From NCBI GenBank assembly GCA_036676415.1, contig JAKFCX010000001.1, positions 62,001-126,000 of the forward strand: a stretch of 64,000 bases of DNA, given 5' to 3'. A program made the translations under genes and the position numbers. Source of the DNA: JAEZDC01 sp036676415 (GTDB taxonomy: Bacteria > Bacteroidota > Bacteroidia > Chitinophagales > Chitinophagaceae). A model generated the notes under the pieces. It saw nothing but the letters and a program-made list of their open reading frames with translations. It did no database searches and had not been told where the DNA came from. Below are positions 17,507 to 26,426 of this stretch, in pieces; the stretch's first letter is position 1, and each line of letters opens with the position of its first letter.

Positions 17507-19951
17507 TTAATTTCCTCCTATTCCACCACCACCACTTGTACGGCTATTTTCTTCTTCAGCAGCTGTTTTTCTATTTCGTGCAGCCTTCACCTGGTTGTTA
17601 CCAAAACGATAGCTGAAGTTGATTCGGAACACACGTGTTTCTCCATAGCCCGAAGCTCTTGTTAGCTGGTTGGCATAAAATGCTTCGCTATCAAACTTGA
17701 AGGTTTTGAAAACATCGCTCAATGCAAAACGCAATGTTCCTTTTCCTTTTAAGATTGATTTCTGCAGACCGGCATCCATTTGTCCCATGAGTTTTGTTTT
17801 AAACAATCCACCCCATAATGAAGGACCATTGATCCATCCACTCAACTCTGCAGTAACGGTTTTGCTGAGCTTGTAACTATTTTGTGCATATACACGATAA
17901 GAAAAAACATCCTGGTTCACTACACGATTTGGTCCAAGGTTCGCTTCGTAATGTGAGTAATATGCATTCACATTCGTGAACAAACTATACGCTCTGTACT
18001 GGAAAGGAAAACTGATGTTCAAACCAATATTCTCCTGTGTTGCAAGATTCTTTTTTGTAAGAAAACTCTTTGAAGTCTCGATCACATCAGGAACCTGTGC
18101 AAATACATCTTCGGTATGGCTATAGGTTAAGCTTGTGGTTAGTTTGTATTTGTAAATATTGGTGAGGCTGAACGAATGAGTGAATTGCGGTGTTAAGGTG
18201 GTATTTCCCTTCATGTAAGTATAAGCATCCAGCTTGAATTCAAAAGGATTCAGATCCTGGTAAGCAGGCCTGTCAATCCTACGACTATAAGAAAGGCTCC
18301 ACTGCTTCATTGGATTTTTGTTGAACGTAATAGCAGCACTTGGAAAAAGATTCGTATAATTTCTTTTGAAGGATGAATCATAAGGAACATACGATGTTCC
18401 ATTGAACTTCAATCCAGTTGATCTTCCTTCTGTAACTGTATTTTCAACACGAACACCAACCTGGTACATCCATCCTTTCAGTTGTTTGTTATAGTTGAGG
18501 TAACCTGCATTGATGTTTTCGTTATAACGGAAACGGTTGCTCTTGTCTTTATCGAGATCTTTTGCAGAACCTACCACATTATACATCTGGAAATCATTGT
18601 CTGTTCTGATGATCGACACTTTACCACCGATACCAAAACGGCCTTTATTGATGTTCTGCTCATAGTCAATTTTTCCAGAATAGATTTTAATGTCTGTTGG
18701 AGATATCATGTTGTTGATCTCACGATTGGTTTCAACAGTTGCATTTGCATTCAGGTAAATGTTCGTAAGTAGTTGATCAGTTAAGATGTCATAGTTCGAA
18801 TAATCAAAATCGATGTTGAGATCTCTTCCCAAAGTATCTGTGTGCTTGTAATTGATATTATAAATAGTGTTATCTCTTTCGCTGATGTTCCGATTATTGG
18901 CTCGCAATTGTTTTACCCCAGCCTTGGTAGGGAGGTAACTGATCATTGTATGGCTGTTGTTGTTGCTTCTTGGATCGGCCCTGACACCACTCACCATTAC
19001 GCCAATAGTATTGAAGCGATTAATAAAATAATCTGCTCCGAATTTGAAATTGTTACTTTGAATTTTGTTGATGTTCTTTGAGCGTTGATCAAAGATGCTA
19101 TCGGCCACCTCACGATAAAGATTAAAAGGGCCTTCGCTCATTCCCTTATTGTAATTGTAATTACCAAAAAAGTTCCATGACTGGTTTCTATGATTTAATG
19201 CAATACCTGTATTATACTTCGAATAAATTCCAATACCATATCCCGCATTTACCGAACCATTCGTTCCAAGACTTTTATTCCTTTTCAAACGAATATTGAT
19301 AATGCCTGCATTACCTGCAGCTTCATATTTCGCCGAGGGATTGGTAATGATCTCGATAGCTTCAACCTGTGCAGATTGAAGCGTTTTAAGATACTCACTC
19401 AGGTCTTTTCCGGCAAGTGGAGATGGCTTTCCATCAATAAAAACCTGCACACCGTTTTTTCCGCTGATGCTGATGTTGTCGTCTCTGTCAACCTGTACAC
19501 CAGGTGCCTTTCTCAATAACTCAAGCACATCCTGGCCAACAGCATTGATGGTTCCTTCTACATTGAAAACTGTCTTATCGGCTTTCACTTCTACCAATTG
19601 CTTTTGTGCAGTAACCGTTACTTCTTTAAGATCTCCTCCTTTTGCTAATTTGATTGCTGGCAAATTGACATCAGTCTCACCAACTTCAAATGAAGGCGAA
19701 TAACTGGTTACATGACCTACATACGAAGCACTCAACAAATATTTGCCCTGTGGAATTCCACCAATAGAAAATTTCCCCTCTTTATCAGTAATTCCAAATT
19801 TTGCGATTGTAGAATCCTTTAAACGTAGTATAGAAACTGTTGCACTGGCCAGTGGTTTATCTTCAGTATCCAGTATTGATCCTTTAATGGATTGTGCACT
19901 GACAGCATAGCTCAGTATACTGAACAGCATCAGGTAAAGTAGCCTTCTCAT
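17507..19951 (-). CDS. TonB-dependent receptor-like outer-membrane protein (CarboxypepD_reg plus OMP_b-brl_3 type)
   Basis: An 814-residue outer-membrane protein. A signal peptide (ending A-V-S-A-Q) is followed by a carboxypeptidase-regulatory-like domain (about residues 18-105), a TonB plug (about 120-220, with V-F-I-D-G-K-P-S and E-A-I-E-I-I-T-N-P-S-A-K-Y-E-A-A-G-N-A-G-I-I-N-I) and a large barrel (about 230-790). The tail is Asn/Arg then Ser/Gly-rich (G-G-G-G-I-G-G-N), not an aromatic strand. The ATG at 19951 is preferred over 19975 because it starts the signal peptide. The substrate is not evident, and no SusD-like partner or transporter lies nearby. Confidence 0.9.
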   Translation of the reverse strand: MRRLLYLMLFSILSYAVSAQSIKGSILDTEDKPLASATVSILRLKDSTIAKFGITDKEGKFSIGGIPQGKYLLSASYVGHVTSYSPSFEVGETDVNLPAIKLAKGGDLKEVTVTAQKQLVEVKADKTVFNVEGTINAVGQDVLELLRKAPGVQVDRDDNISISGKNGVQVFIDGKPSPLAGKDLSEYLKTLQSAQVEAIEIITNPSAKYEAAGNAGIINIRLKRNKSLGTNGSVNAGYGIGIYSKYNTGIALNHRNQSWNFFGNYNYNKGMSEGPFNLYREVADSIFDQRSKNINKIQSNNFKFGADYFINRFNTIGVMVSGVRADPRSNNNSHTMISYLPTKAGVKQLRANNRNISERDNTIYNINYKHTDTLGRDLNIDFDYSNYDILTDQLLTNIYLNANATVETNREINNMISPTDIKIYSGKIDYEQNINKGRFGIGGKVSIIRTDNDFQMYNVVGSAKDLDKDKSNRFRYNENINAGYLNYNKQLKGWMYQVGVRVENTVTEGRSTGLKFNGTSYVPYDSSFKRNYTNLFPSAAITFNKNPMKQWSLSYSRRIDRPAYQDLNPFEFKLDAYTYMKGNTTLTPQFTHSFSLTNIYKYKLTTSLTYSHTEDVFAQVPDVIETSKSFLTKKNLATQENIGLNISFPFQYRAYSLFTNVNAYYSHYEANLGPNRVVNQDVFSYRVYAQNSYKLSKTVTAELSGWINGPSLWGGLFKTKLMGQMDAGLQKSILKGKGTLRFALSDVFKTFKFDSEAFYANQLTRASGYGETRVFRINFSYRFGNNQVKAARNRKTAAEEENSRTSGGGGIGGN

Positions 19952-20072
19952 TGTTGTGGTTTTAATAGATACCACAAAAATCTCATATTCGGTGACATTT
20001 TCATGACAAATACCATTAAGTTTCCTCCCTTATTTGATGAGTGGTAAAATTTGGGCTTTGTCCGACTCTTAG

Positions 20073-20100
20073 TTGCATAAACAACCTTTTTGTATATTTG
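20073..20100 (+). promoter_or_regulatory. Promoter of the thiolase gene
   Basis: TTG, 17 nt, then TATATTTG (20093-20100), a perfect -7 element with a spacer two bases short of the consensus 19. Transcription would begin just before the ATG codons at 20111 and 20120. Confidence 0.5.
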
Positions 20101-20119
20101 GTTTACTCAAATGATAAAT

Positions 20120-21295
20120 ATGCAGGATGCTTATATAGTTGCAGGTTACCGAACTGCAGTAGGAAAAGCCAAAAAAGGAAGTTTCAGGTTTACAAGGCCA
20201 GATGATCTTGCTATTGACGTGATAAAAGGTCTGATGGCATCTGTACCTCAGCTGGATGCAAAAAGAGTGGATGATGTGATCGTTGGTAATGCAGTGCCTG
20301 AAGCCGAACAGGGTTTACAGGTAGGAAGAATTATTGCAGCACGAGCTTTAGGAATTGAAATCCCCGGGATGACGGTGAATAGATATTGTGCAAGTGGATT
20401 AGAAACTATTGCACTTGCCACAGCCAAGATCAGGATGGGCATGGCCGAATGTATTGTTGCCGGTGGAACAGAAAGCATGAGCCTGGTTCCAACTGCAGGA
20501 TGGAAAACTGTTCCGGCGTATTCCATAGCGAAAGAGGAACCTGATTATTATTTAAGCATGGGTCTTACAGCAGAAGCAGTTGCTAAAGAATTTAATGTGA
20601 GCAGGGAAGATCAGGATCAGTTTGCTTTAGCTTCTCATCAAAAAGCAAAGACAGCAATCGATAATGGATATTTCAAACCAGGTATTCTTCCAATAGAAGT
20701 TGAACAGACTTACCTGGATGAAAAAGGAAAAAAGAAAGTAAAAAAATATACGGTTGATACGGATGAAGGAGTGAGAGCAGATACCTCAATAGAAGGATTG
20801 GCGAAGTTGAAACCTGCATTTTCTGCTAAAGGAACAGTAACTGCAGGTAATTCATCTCAAACAAGTGATGGTGCTGCTTTTGTGATCGTAATGAGTGAGA
20901 AGATGGTGAAAGAACTGGGATTAAAACCGATCGGCAGGCTGGTTAATTGTGTTAGTGCTGGTGTTCACCCGAGAATAATGGGTATCGGACCTGTTGCTGC
21001 TGTACCAAAAGTGTTGAAGCAGGCAAACATGAGTTTAAGCCAGATAGATCTTGTTGAGTTGAATGAAGCTTTCGCATCTCAGTCCATTGCAGTGATAAGA
21101 GAATTAGGCATTGATCCAAATATTGTAAATATCAATGGTGGAGCAATAGCTCTTGGTCATCCTTTAGGATGTACTGGTTGCAAACTTACTATCCAGCTTT
21201 TAAGTGATATGAAACGATTGAACAAAAAATACGGACTTGTTACTGCTTGTGTTGGTGGTGGACAAGGAATAGCCGGCATCATAGAAAATTTCTAA
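20120..21295 (+). CDS. Acetyl-CoA C-acyltransferase (thiolase)
   Basis: A thiolase that cleaves 3-ketoacyl-CoA or condenses acyl-CoAs. With the start at 20120 it has 391 residues, the usual size. The nucleophilic Cys90 lies in N-R-Y-C-A-S-G-L, and the second pair is His347 in G-H-P-L-G-C-T-G and Cys377 in A-C-V-G-G-G-Q-G. The N-terminus D-A-Y-I-V-A-G-Y-R-T-A-V-G is close to FadA-type enzymes. A start at 20111 would add three residues. No fadB or other beta-oxidation gene is adjacent, so degradative rather than biosynthetic use is only a guess from family resemblance. Confidence 0.93.
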   Translation: MQDAYIVAGYRTAVGKAKKGSFRFTRPDDLAIDVIKGLMASVPQLDAKRVDDVIVGNAVPEAEQGLQVGRIIAARALGIEIPGMTVNRYCASGLETIALATAKIRMGMAECIVAGGTESMSLVPTAGWKTVPAYSIAKEEPDYYLSMGLTAEAVAKEFNVSREDQDQFALASHQKAKTAIDNGYFKPGILPIEVEQTYLDEKGKKKVKKYTVDTDEGVRADTSIEGLAKLKPAFSAKGTVTAGNSSQTSDGAAFVIVMSEKMVKELGLKPIGRLVNCVSAGVHPRIMGIGPVAAVPKVLKQANMSLSQIDLVELNEAFASQSIAVIRELGIDPNIVNINGGAIALGHPLGCTGCKLTIQLLSDMKRLNKKYGLVTACVGGGQGIAGIIENF

Positions 21296-21369
21296 TGCTT
21301 GTTATTCCCGTGATCAAAATCATCGGTTTCATAAATTACCTTGACTACCTTTAGGTATAAACAAAATCT

Positions 21370-22197
21370 ATGAATAGCATCCTGGTTCCAACCGATTTCT
21401 CTGACAATGCTATGAACGCTGGTCGTTATGCAGTATCACTTGCTTGTGATCTTGGAATTCAGAAGATCATTCTTTACAATGCTTACCAGGCACCAATGGC
21501 TGCAGATCCTTCAATGCCTGCAGTGCAATTGTTCGATATAGATATTCTTAAAAAAACAAGTGAAGAGGGACTACAGAAATTCCGCTCTATGTTACAGGCA
21601 TCATGCAACAGGCCGATGTTATTCGAAACAAAAAGCGAATTTCAAACCTTAACCGGTGGTGTTGAAGATCTGTGTAAAGAAGAAGAAATAGACGTGATTG
21701 TAATGGGAATTACGGGTGGAAGTAAGATGGAAGAAGTATTAATCGGAAGTAATACCATCAGCGTTGCAAAACATGTTACTGTGCCAGTCTTCATTGTACC
21801 CAAAAAAGCGATGTATGAAAAAATTCAGCAAATAGTGCTTGCCTGTGATTTCAGGAAAGTGGTTGATACGATGCCGGTGCATTCTATTAAAAACCTGCTT
21901 GACCTTACCAAAGCAAAGCTGCATATTCTAAATGTTTCTGAGAAGCCTACGAAACCTGATGAAGCTTTCGAAAGTCTGTTGTTAGATACTTTGTTCCAGG
22001 GATACGAACCAACCTATCATTTTATTCACGATACACATTTTACCGAAGCGATCAATCATTTTGCGGACAATAATGATATCGACCTCATCATCACCATTCC
22101 AAAAAAACACGGGTTGTTTGAAGGATTATTCAGGAAAAGCCATACCAAATCACTTGCATTTCACAGCCATTTGCCACTGATGATCATTCACGATTGA
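21370..22197 (+). CDS. Universal stress protein, tandem-domain type
   Basis: A 275-residue protein made of two UspA-like domains (about residues 1-147 and 155-275). The first shows the classical start (S-I-L-V-P-T-D-F-S-D-N-A) and a V-M-G-I-T-G-G-S ... I-G-S-N-T-I-S-V-A-K-H-V-T-V-P-V-F-I-V-P motif close to the ATP-binding signature G-x2-G-x9-G-S/T. The second is more degenerate. Such proteins are associated with stress tolerance, but no specific role follows from the sequence. It stands alone between thiolase and the AT-rich island. Confidence 0.9.
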   Translation: MNSILVPTDFSDNAMNAGRYAVSLACDLGIQKIILYNAYQAPMAADPSMPAVQLFDIDILKKTSEEGLQKFRSMLQASCNRPMLFETKSEFQTLTGGVEDLCKEEEIDVIVMGITGGSKMEEVLIGSNTISVAKHVTVPVFIVPKKAMYEKIQQIVLACDFRKVVDTMPVHSIKNLLDLTKAKLHILNVSEKPTKPDEAFESLLLDTLFQGYEPTYHFIHDTHFTEAINHFADNNDIDLIITIPKKHGLFEGLFRKSHTKSLAFHSHLPLMIIHD

Positions 22198-22261
22198 CGG
22201 AATTCAATCAGAGAACTGCGGCAGGTTTTGATACCCTAAATCATCAACCTCCATTGCATTA

Positions 22262-22513
22262 TTAAAAAACGCCCAGCTCATCTTTATTCTTATCCTGGTA
22301 ACCCCATTCTTCATCATCACTTAGTTCACGACCGTTGTAAGAAGCATGTTTTAAAATAGTATATGCCATCCAAATAACAAGAAATGGCGAAGCAACAAAC
22401 ATTACACTAAGCAGCGTTAACGATGCTCCGGATTGATGCAATACAGTGTAAACAACAAGGTAAAGCGTAACAAGAACGGTTGCCAGTTTGTGATTTTGAT
22501 AGAATTTTTTCAT
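22262..22513 (-). CDS. Small two-helix membrane protein
   Basis: An 83-residue protein with two hydrophobic segments (about residues 10-30 and 33-55) and an acidic C-terminal tail of about 25 residues (E-L-S-D-D-E-E-W). No family recognised. It borders the AT-rich island and points away from it, so it need not belong to it. Confidence 0.65.
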   Translation of the reverse strand: MKKFYQNHKLATVLVTLYLVVYTVLHQSGASLTLLSVMFVASPFLVIWMAYTILKHASYNGRELSDDEEWGYQDKNKDELGVF

Positions 22514-22588
22514 AGTTCAATCAATATCTCACAAAAATCTAACCAGTATTAGGTAAACTTAGACTGATTATGCTACGCTATAATCCTT

Positions 22589-22629
22589 TTTGAGTATTCT
22601 CAATAGGGGGGGGGGGGATTCTATATTTG
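22589..22629 (+). promoter_or_regulatory. Candidate promoter with a 12-G tract inside the spacer
   Basis: TTTG at 22589-22592 and an exact -7 element TATATTTG at 22622-22629 are separated by 29 nt that include twelve consecutive G (22606-22617). The consensus spacer is 19. If these are the real elements, slippage in the G tract would change promoter spacing. The leader to the next ATG is about 139 nt. The -7 match is clear; the pairing with this -33 is an inference. Confidence 0.4.
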
Positions 22630-22767
22630 ATACGTCAATAAGTTGGCTCGCATTATCAATTAATAGCTGAAAAAGCATATCAAATAAATCAATTAGGGTA
22701 AATGATTTATTAAGATTCATTGATATACAAAAGCCGGCTTAATTCGGTAATTTATAAAACTAAACAC

Positions 22768-23118
22768 ATGAAAAAAATTCTTTTAATCCTAATGCTGATA
22801 GGAATTATTTCCCTGTCATTCAAGCATGAAGAAACTCGAAAATTGACGGAAAATGTAATTCTTGTACAAGGTGCAGATTCGGAAGATGAAGCTTATATTG
22901 CTGCAGAAGAATTGAGTTATGATATTGAGGAAGGAGATTTCGCTGAAAATTCTATACCTGGACTAACGGCTGAAGGTGAAACGAATGGAACGATAGTAGA
23001 TATATGTCCGGGGAAAGGTGTAAGATGTCGAGTTATGATAGTTGATGGTAATCATATTACCTCTTACTCAGGATGGAAAAGACAAGGTTCTAAAGATGTT
23101 GTTATTAGTGCGTCGTAA
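22768..23118 (+). CDS. Small secreted two-cysteine protein, possibly NVEALA-like
   Basis: A 116-residue protein that starts at the ATG of M-K-K-I-L-L-I-L-M-L and has a clear N-terminal hydrophobic segment (about residues 4-17). Then follow an acidic middle (many E and D) and a basic C-terminal part containing C-P-G-K-G-V-R-C-R-V, the only two cysteines. The N-V-I-L-V-Q-G-A-D segment after the signal resembles the N-V-E-A-L-A-x-G motif of small Bacteroidota exported proteins that also carry a C-terminal Cys pair, but the match is partial and the assignment is inference. The frame continues upstream to 22720, but 22768 gives the signal. A strong terminator follows directly. Confidence 0.7.
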   Translation: MKKILLILMLIGIISLSFKHEETRKLTENVILVQGADSEDEAYIAAEELSYDIEEGDFAENSIPGLTAEGETNGTIVDICPGKGVRCRVMIVDGNHITSYSGWKRQGSKDVVISAS

Positions 23119-23121
23119 ATT

Positions 23122-23150
23122 AGGTCGTCTCAATAGACGACCTTTCTATT
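23122..23150 (+). terminator. Terminator/attenuator between the small secreted protein and the downstream membrane genes
   Basis: AGGTCGTCT-caat-AGACGACCT is a perfect 9-bp stem with a 4-nt loop (23122-23130 with 23135-23143), followed by TTCTATT. It fills the 32-nt gap between two genes on the same strand, so downstream genes probably receive only read-through. Confidence 0.85.
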
Positions 23151-24179
23151 ATGAAAATAAAAAAATATCAGCCATATTTAATCATTCTAATAATCTGCAT
23201 TGTCGCAGGAATTGGGATAATTTTAATAAAGTCATATTCGCCAAAATCTAATCAAAACTCTCTCGCTAAAAGAAACTTTACGAAAGTATTAGACCCGATA
23301 TTAGTAACTATTTCTCCTAAAGCTTTTCGATTGGATAGATCTTTAACTGAATTATTCATCATTACAGAAGATCAATTCTCAATATTATCAGCCATATCCA
23401 CTTCAACCAAGTCGCATAGTATTCAATCTAATGAAGCGTGGAATATATTTCAGATTCAGGATTCAATAATAATGTATGGAGAAAAAAATAATTGTTTTTA
23501 CCTTTTAAATGGCACTACCCTAGATAAAATTATTTCCATTGATTCTTCCGATGACAATGTTTTACTTATCAATAATCATTTATTCTATGGTAACGAACTG
23601 TCAAACTTTAAAACTCCATATTTAATAAGGGACAAAAGAAACTCAGATTTTATTTGCAATGTCAATCAACTTCTCTATCCGTTTTTAAAAAATATAGATT
23701 CAATGTGTGCTTTAAATTATATGGAAGGGGCTCTACTTGATTATGACAAATTAAACTTTATTTTTCTGCCATATAGATTATCACAATTCTTTATCATCAA
23801 TAAAAAAGATGCAAAAGCTAAATCGATTAAGACCATTGATGTTAGAGAACGGGTAGAACTTAATTCAATAGAAACAAAAATGCCTAATGGCGGTTCAATG
23901 TTTACTTGTGAATCTATAAATGGTAGCGACATACTACAAAATGCAGCCACGACTTCCATAAAATATTTGTTTATACTTACAACTTCTATAATTGATAATT
24001 CAAAATACAATGCACAAATTGTTGATGTTTATAGTAAATCTGAATTTAAATATTTGTTTTCTATAAAGATTAAACTTTCGGATAAAAAGCGATTAATATT
24101 AGATTTAGAATACGTTGATCATAGCTTATATTTTTTAGATAGTGAAGCAGAAATAAAAAAAGCCTCTTTCATTGAATGA
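23151..24179 (+). CDS. Membrane-anchored extracytoplasmic protein, possibly a 6-bladed beta-propeller
   Basis: A 342-residue protein with an uncleaved N-terminal anchor (about residues 8-27, I-I-L-I-I-C-I-V-A-G-I-G) and an exported domain rich in short beta strands, with a recurring pattern of hydrophobic strand, turn with D/N, then strand (for example V-D-V-Y-S-K-S-E-F-K-Y-L-F-S-I-K-I followed by D-H-S-L-Y-F-L-D). That pattern is typical of the 6-bladed propeller proteins found beside MauE-like and NVEALA genes in Bacteroidota, but no diagnostic motif is present, so the fold is a hypothesis. It is visibly AT-richer than flanking genes. It overlaps the next gene by 8 nt. Confidence 0.65.
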   Translation: MKIKKYQPYLIILIICIVAGIGIILIKSYSPKSNQNSLAKRNFTKVLDPILVTISPKAFRLDRSLTELFIITEDQFSILSAISTSTKSHSIQSNEAWNIFQIQDSIIMYGEKNNCFYLLNGTTLDKIISIDSSDDNVLLINNHLFYGNELSNFKTPYLIRDKRNSDFICNVNQLLYPFLKNIDSMCALNYMEGALLDYDKLNFIFLPYRLSQFFIINKKDAKAKSIKTIDVRERVELNSIETKMPNGGSMFTCESINGSDILQNAATTSIKYLFILTTSIIDNSKYNAQIVDVYSKSEFKYLFSIKIKLSDKKRLILDLEYVDHSLYFLDSEAEIKKASFIE

Positions 24180-24642
24180 CTCATTAATATATAAGATTTT
24201 ACGAATATTTTTCATAGTCGTATTTATAGCTTTACTATACAATCATCTAAACGGTTTTGAAAGAAAGTATTTCAAATATGCAAGTTCGTTTTTGATAAAT
24301 AAATATCATTTAGAAAAATTTTATTACTACATGATATTTGTTGAGGCTGCATCAATACTGATTTTTTTATTCAATATTCATTTAAGATGGATTATAAAAA
24401 CGTATGACATTCTTCTTGCTTTATATGTTATTTTCCTAATTATTTGCTTGGCATGTCTAAACGAAATCACAAATGGTTGTATTGATTGCCATTTTATTGC
24501 ACAAGGATTTTTTCAGGATTATTTTTCGACTTTACTTACTATAATTTTAATAGGCCTTGTGTATTTTTTAATCTTTCGTTCTATGATATTCAAAAAATCC
24601 TTTTCGAAGGATTCTCCGAATACTACATCCGCAAAAATATAA
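24172..24642 (+). CDS. MauE/DoxX-like integral membrane protein with a CxxC motif
   Basis: A 156-residue protein with four hydrophobic helices (about residues 8-25, 50-72, 77-97, 115-135). Between helices 3 and 4 is N-G-C-I-D-C-H-F, where MauE-like proteins have a cysteine motif that is thought to exchange electrons with thioredoxin-like partners. The only usable start is a TTG at 24172, because the frame is closed upstream by a stop at 24154; this gives an 8-nt overlap with the preceding gene and implies translational coupling. The role would be in thiol redox of exported proteins, such as the two-Cys protein upstream. The function is inferred. Confidence 0.65.
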   Translation: MNDSLIYKILRIFFIVVFIALLYNHLNGFERKYFKYASSFLINKYHLEKFYYYMIFVEAASILIFLFNIHLRWIIKTYDILLALYVIFLIICLACLNEITNGCIDCHFIAQGFFQDYFSTLLTIILIGLVYFLIFRSMIFKKSFSKDSPNTTSAKI

Positions 24643-24652
24643 ACTCAACCAA

Positions 24653-26335
24653 CTAAGAAAGATACTTACCTACGATCGGTACTCTTCTTCCAATACCGAA
24701 TGCTTTAGGACTGATCCTGATGATTGGGCAGAACTGGTTTCGCTTGTACTCATTTGTATTCACCAGCTTCAATGTTCTGTCAACTACAGCTGCATCAAAA
24801 CCTTGCTCTTTAATCTCTGACGGACCTAAGCGTCTTTCTATATATTGGTATAAAATATTATCCAGCACATCATAATCCGGCAAACTGTCGCTGTCTTTTT
24901 GATTTGGCCGCAACTCAGCACTGGGTGGTTTTGTAATGATATGTGCCGGTATTATTTCCTTTTCCCGGTTAATGTATTTAGCCATTTCATATACCTGCAG
25001 TTTATAGCAATCACCTAACACACCAATTCCTCCTGCCATATCACCATACAACGTTCCATATCCGGTAGCCAGTTCGCTTTTATTAGATGTGTTAAGTAAG
25101 ATATAACCAAATTTATTGGCTATGGCCATCAGCAGATTTCCTCTTGTTCGGCTTTGTATATTCTCTTCTGCTACAGAAAATGGAAGATCCTTGAAGATGG
25201 GTTTGAGTGTTGAGAGAAATGATTCATACACGTCACTGATCTTAATAATATCGTATGGATTGTTCAGATTTTTGCTCAACTGCACTGCATCGTTTACAGA
25301 ATGTTCGGTAGAATACGGTGAAGGCATCAGGATAGCTCTTACATTTTCATTTCCCAATGCTTCACAAGCCAAAGCAAGCGTAACAGCCGAATCAATTCCA
25401 CCCGAAGAACCGATAATAGCTTTTTTAAAACCCATCTTTTGAAAATAATCCCTGATGCCTGTTATTAATGCAGTGTAAACTTTTTCAATGTTGAGCTTTG
25501 GCTGAAGCTTTACTGGATCAAGGTCTGATGATGGCAAATGATGTAAAGCTTCTTCGATTGCTGCTTTAATGCTTCCATCCTCATTGATTTCTACTGTATG
25601 ATATGCTTCCTCAAACAATGGAAGTGTTTTGCAGATGTTACCATTTTTATCAAACACTAAAGAACCTCCATCAAAAACAATTTCTGTCTGGCTGCCTACT
25701 CCATTACAATAGATCAAAGGAATTTTATACTTCAGCACATTATTCTTGCAGATCACTTTCCTGTCATCTGCATGTGTATAGTCAAATGGAGATGCACTCA
25801 GGTTGATCATAATATCAGGCTTCTGTTCAATCAACTGGTCCATTGGCGAATAACGATACATCGGGTTATCAACAAGGTTCCAGATATCTTCACAAATAGT
25901 GACGGCTAATTTCATTCCTTTAAACTCCACCACGTTCCATTCAGATGCTGGTTCAAAATATCGGTACTCATCAAATACATCATAAGTTGGCAGCAACGTT
26001 TTATGAACCTCGGCCCTGATCTTTTTTTCGTAAAGCAGAAAAGCGGCATTAAACAGGTCTTTGCCTTCTTTCACTTTGTTTCGGGCAGGAGATCCGATCA
26101 GCACACCAATTGTATCTGCATGCTGCATGATCTGCTCAACTGACTCATAACATTTATCAATAAAATCCTGGAACTCCAGAAAATCTCTTGGAGGATAACC
26201 ACAAACACTCAACTCGCTGAAGACAATAAGATCAGCCTTTTCCTCTTTTGCTTTTTCTATTGCATTGATGATCTTACCTCTATTCAGTTCGAAATTTCCG
26301 ATATGATAGTTCTGCTGAGCTAATACGATCTTCAT
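24653..26335 (-). CDS. nadE: Glutamine-dependent NAD(+) synthetase
   Basis: Converts nicotinic acid adenine dinucleotide to NAD with glutamine as the nitrogen source. The 560-residue sequence has an N-terminal nitrilase-type glutaminase domain (about residues 1-250, with V-F-S-E-L-S-V-C-G-Y-P-P, a Lys in H-K-T-L-L-P-T-Y and the nucleophile in T-I-C-E-D-I-W) and a C-terminal synthetase domain with the P-loop I-G-S-S-G-G-I-D-S-A and the N-x-Q-x-R-x-R-x-N-x-L-M-A-I-A-N-like segment. Both are complete. It converges on the MauE-like gene with only 10 nt between stops. nadC occurs elsewhere in this window (43.3 kb). Confidence 0.96.
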   Translation of the reverse strand: MKIVLAQQNYHIGNFELNRGKIINAIEKAKEEKADLIVFSELSVCGYPPRDFLEFQDFIDKCYESVEQIMQHADTIGVLIGSPARNKVKEGKDLFNAAFLLYEKKIRAEVHKTLLPTYDVFDEYRYFEPASEWNVVEFKGMKLAVTICEDIWNLVDNPMYRYSPMDQLIEQKPDIMINLSASPFDYTHADDRKVICKNNVLKYKIPLIYCNGVGSQTEIVFDGGSLVFDKNGNICKTLPLFEEAYHTVEINEDGSIKAAIEEALHHLPSSDLDPVKLQPKLNIEKVYTALITGIRDYFQKMGFKKAIIGSSGGIDSAVTLALACEALGNENVRAILMPSPYSTEHSVNDAVQLSKNLNNPYDIIKISDVYESFLSTLKPIFKDLPFSVAEENIQSRTRGNLLMAIANKFGYILLNTSNKSELATGYGTLYGDMAGGIGVLGDCYKLQVYEMAKYINREKEIIPAHIITKPPSAELRPNQKDSDSLPDYDVLDNILYQYIERRLGPSEIKEQGFDAAVVDRTLKLVNTNEYKRNQFCPIIRISPKAFGIGRRVPIVGKYLS

Positions 26336-26426
26336 AGTACAAAGATATAATGTAGAAATCCCGTTAAATGGTCATTTTCAACCTTAAAAACAAATCAAAA
26401 GGCAGGCCTTTGTTAAGTAATTCGGT

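Noticed and set aside
17507..19951. A SusC-type receptor with SusD partner for polysaccharide uptake.
   Set aside because: No SusD-like lipoprotein follows or precedes it, and the plug is of the simpler carboxypeptidase-regulatory type.
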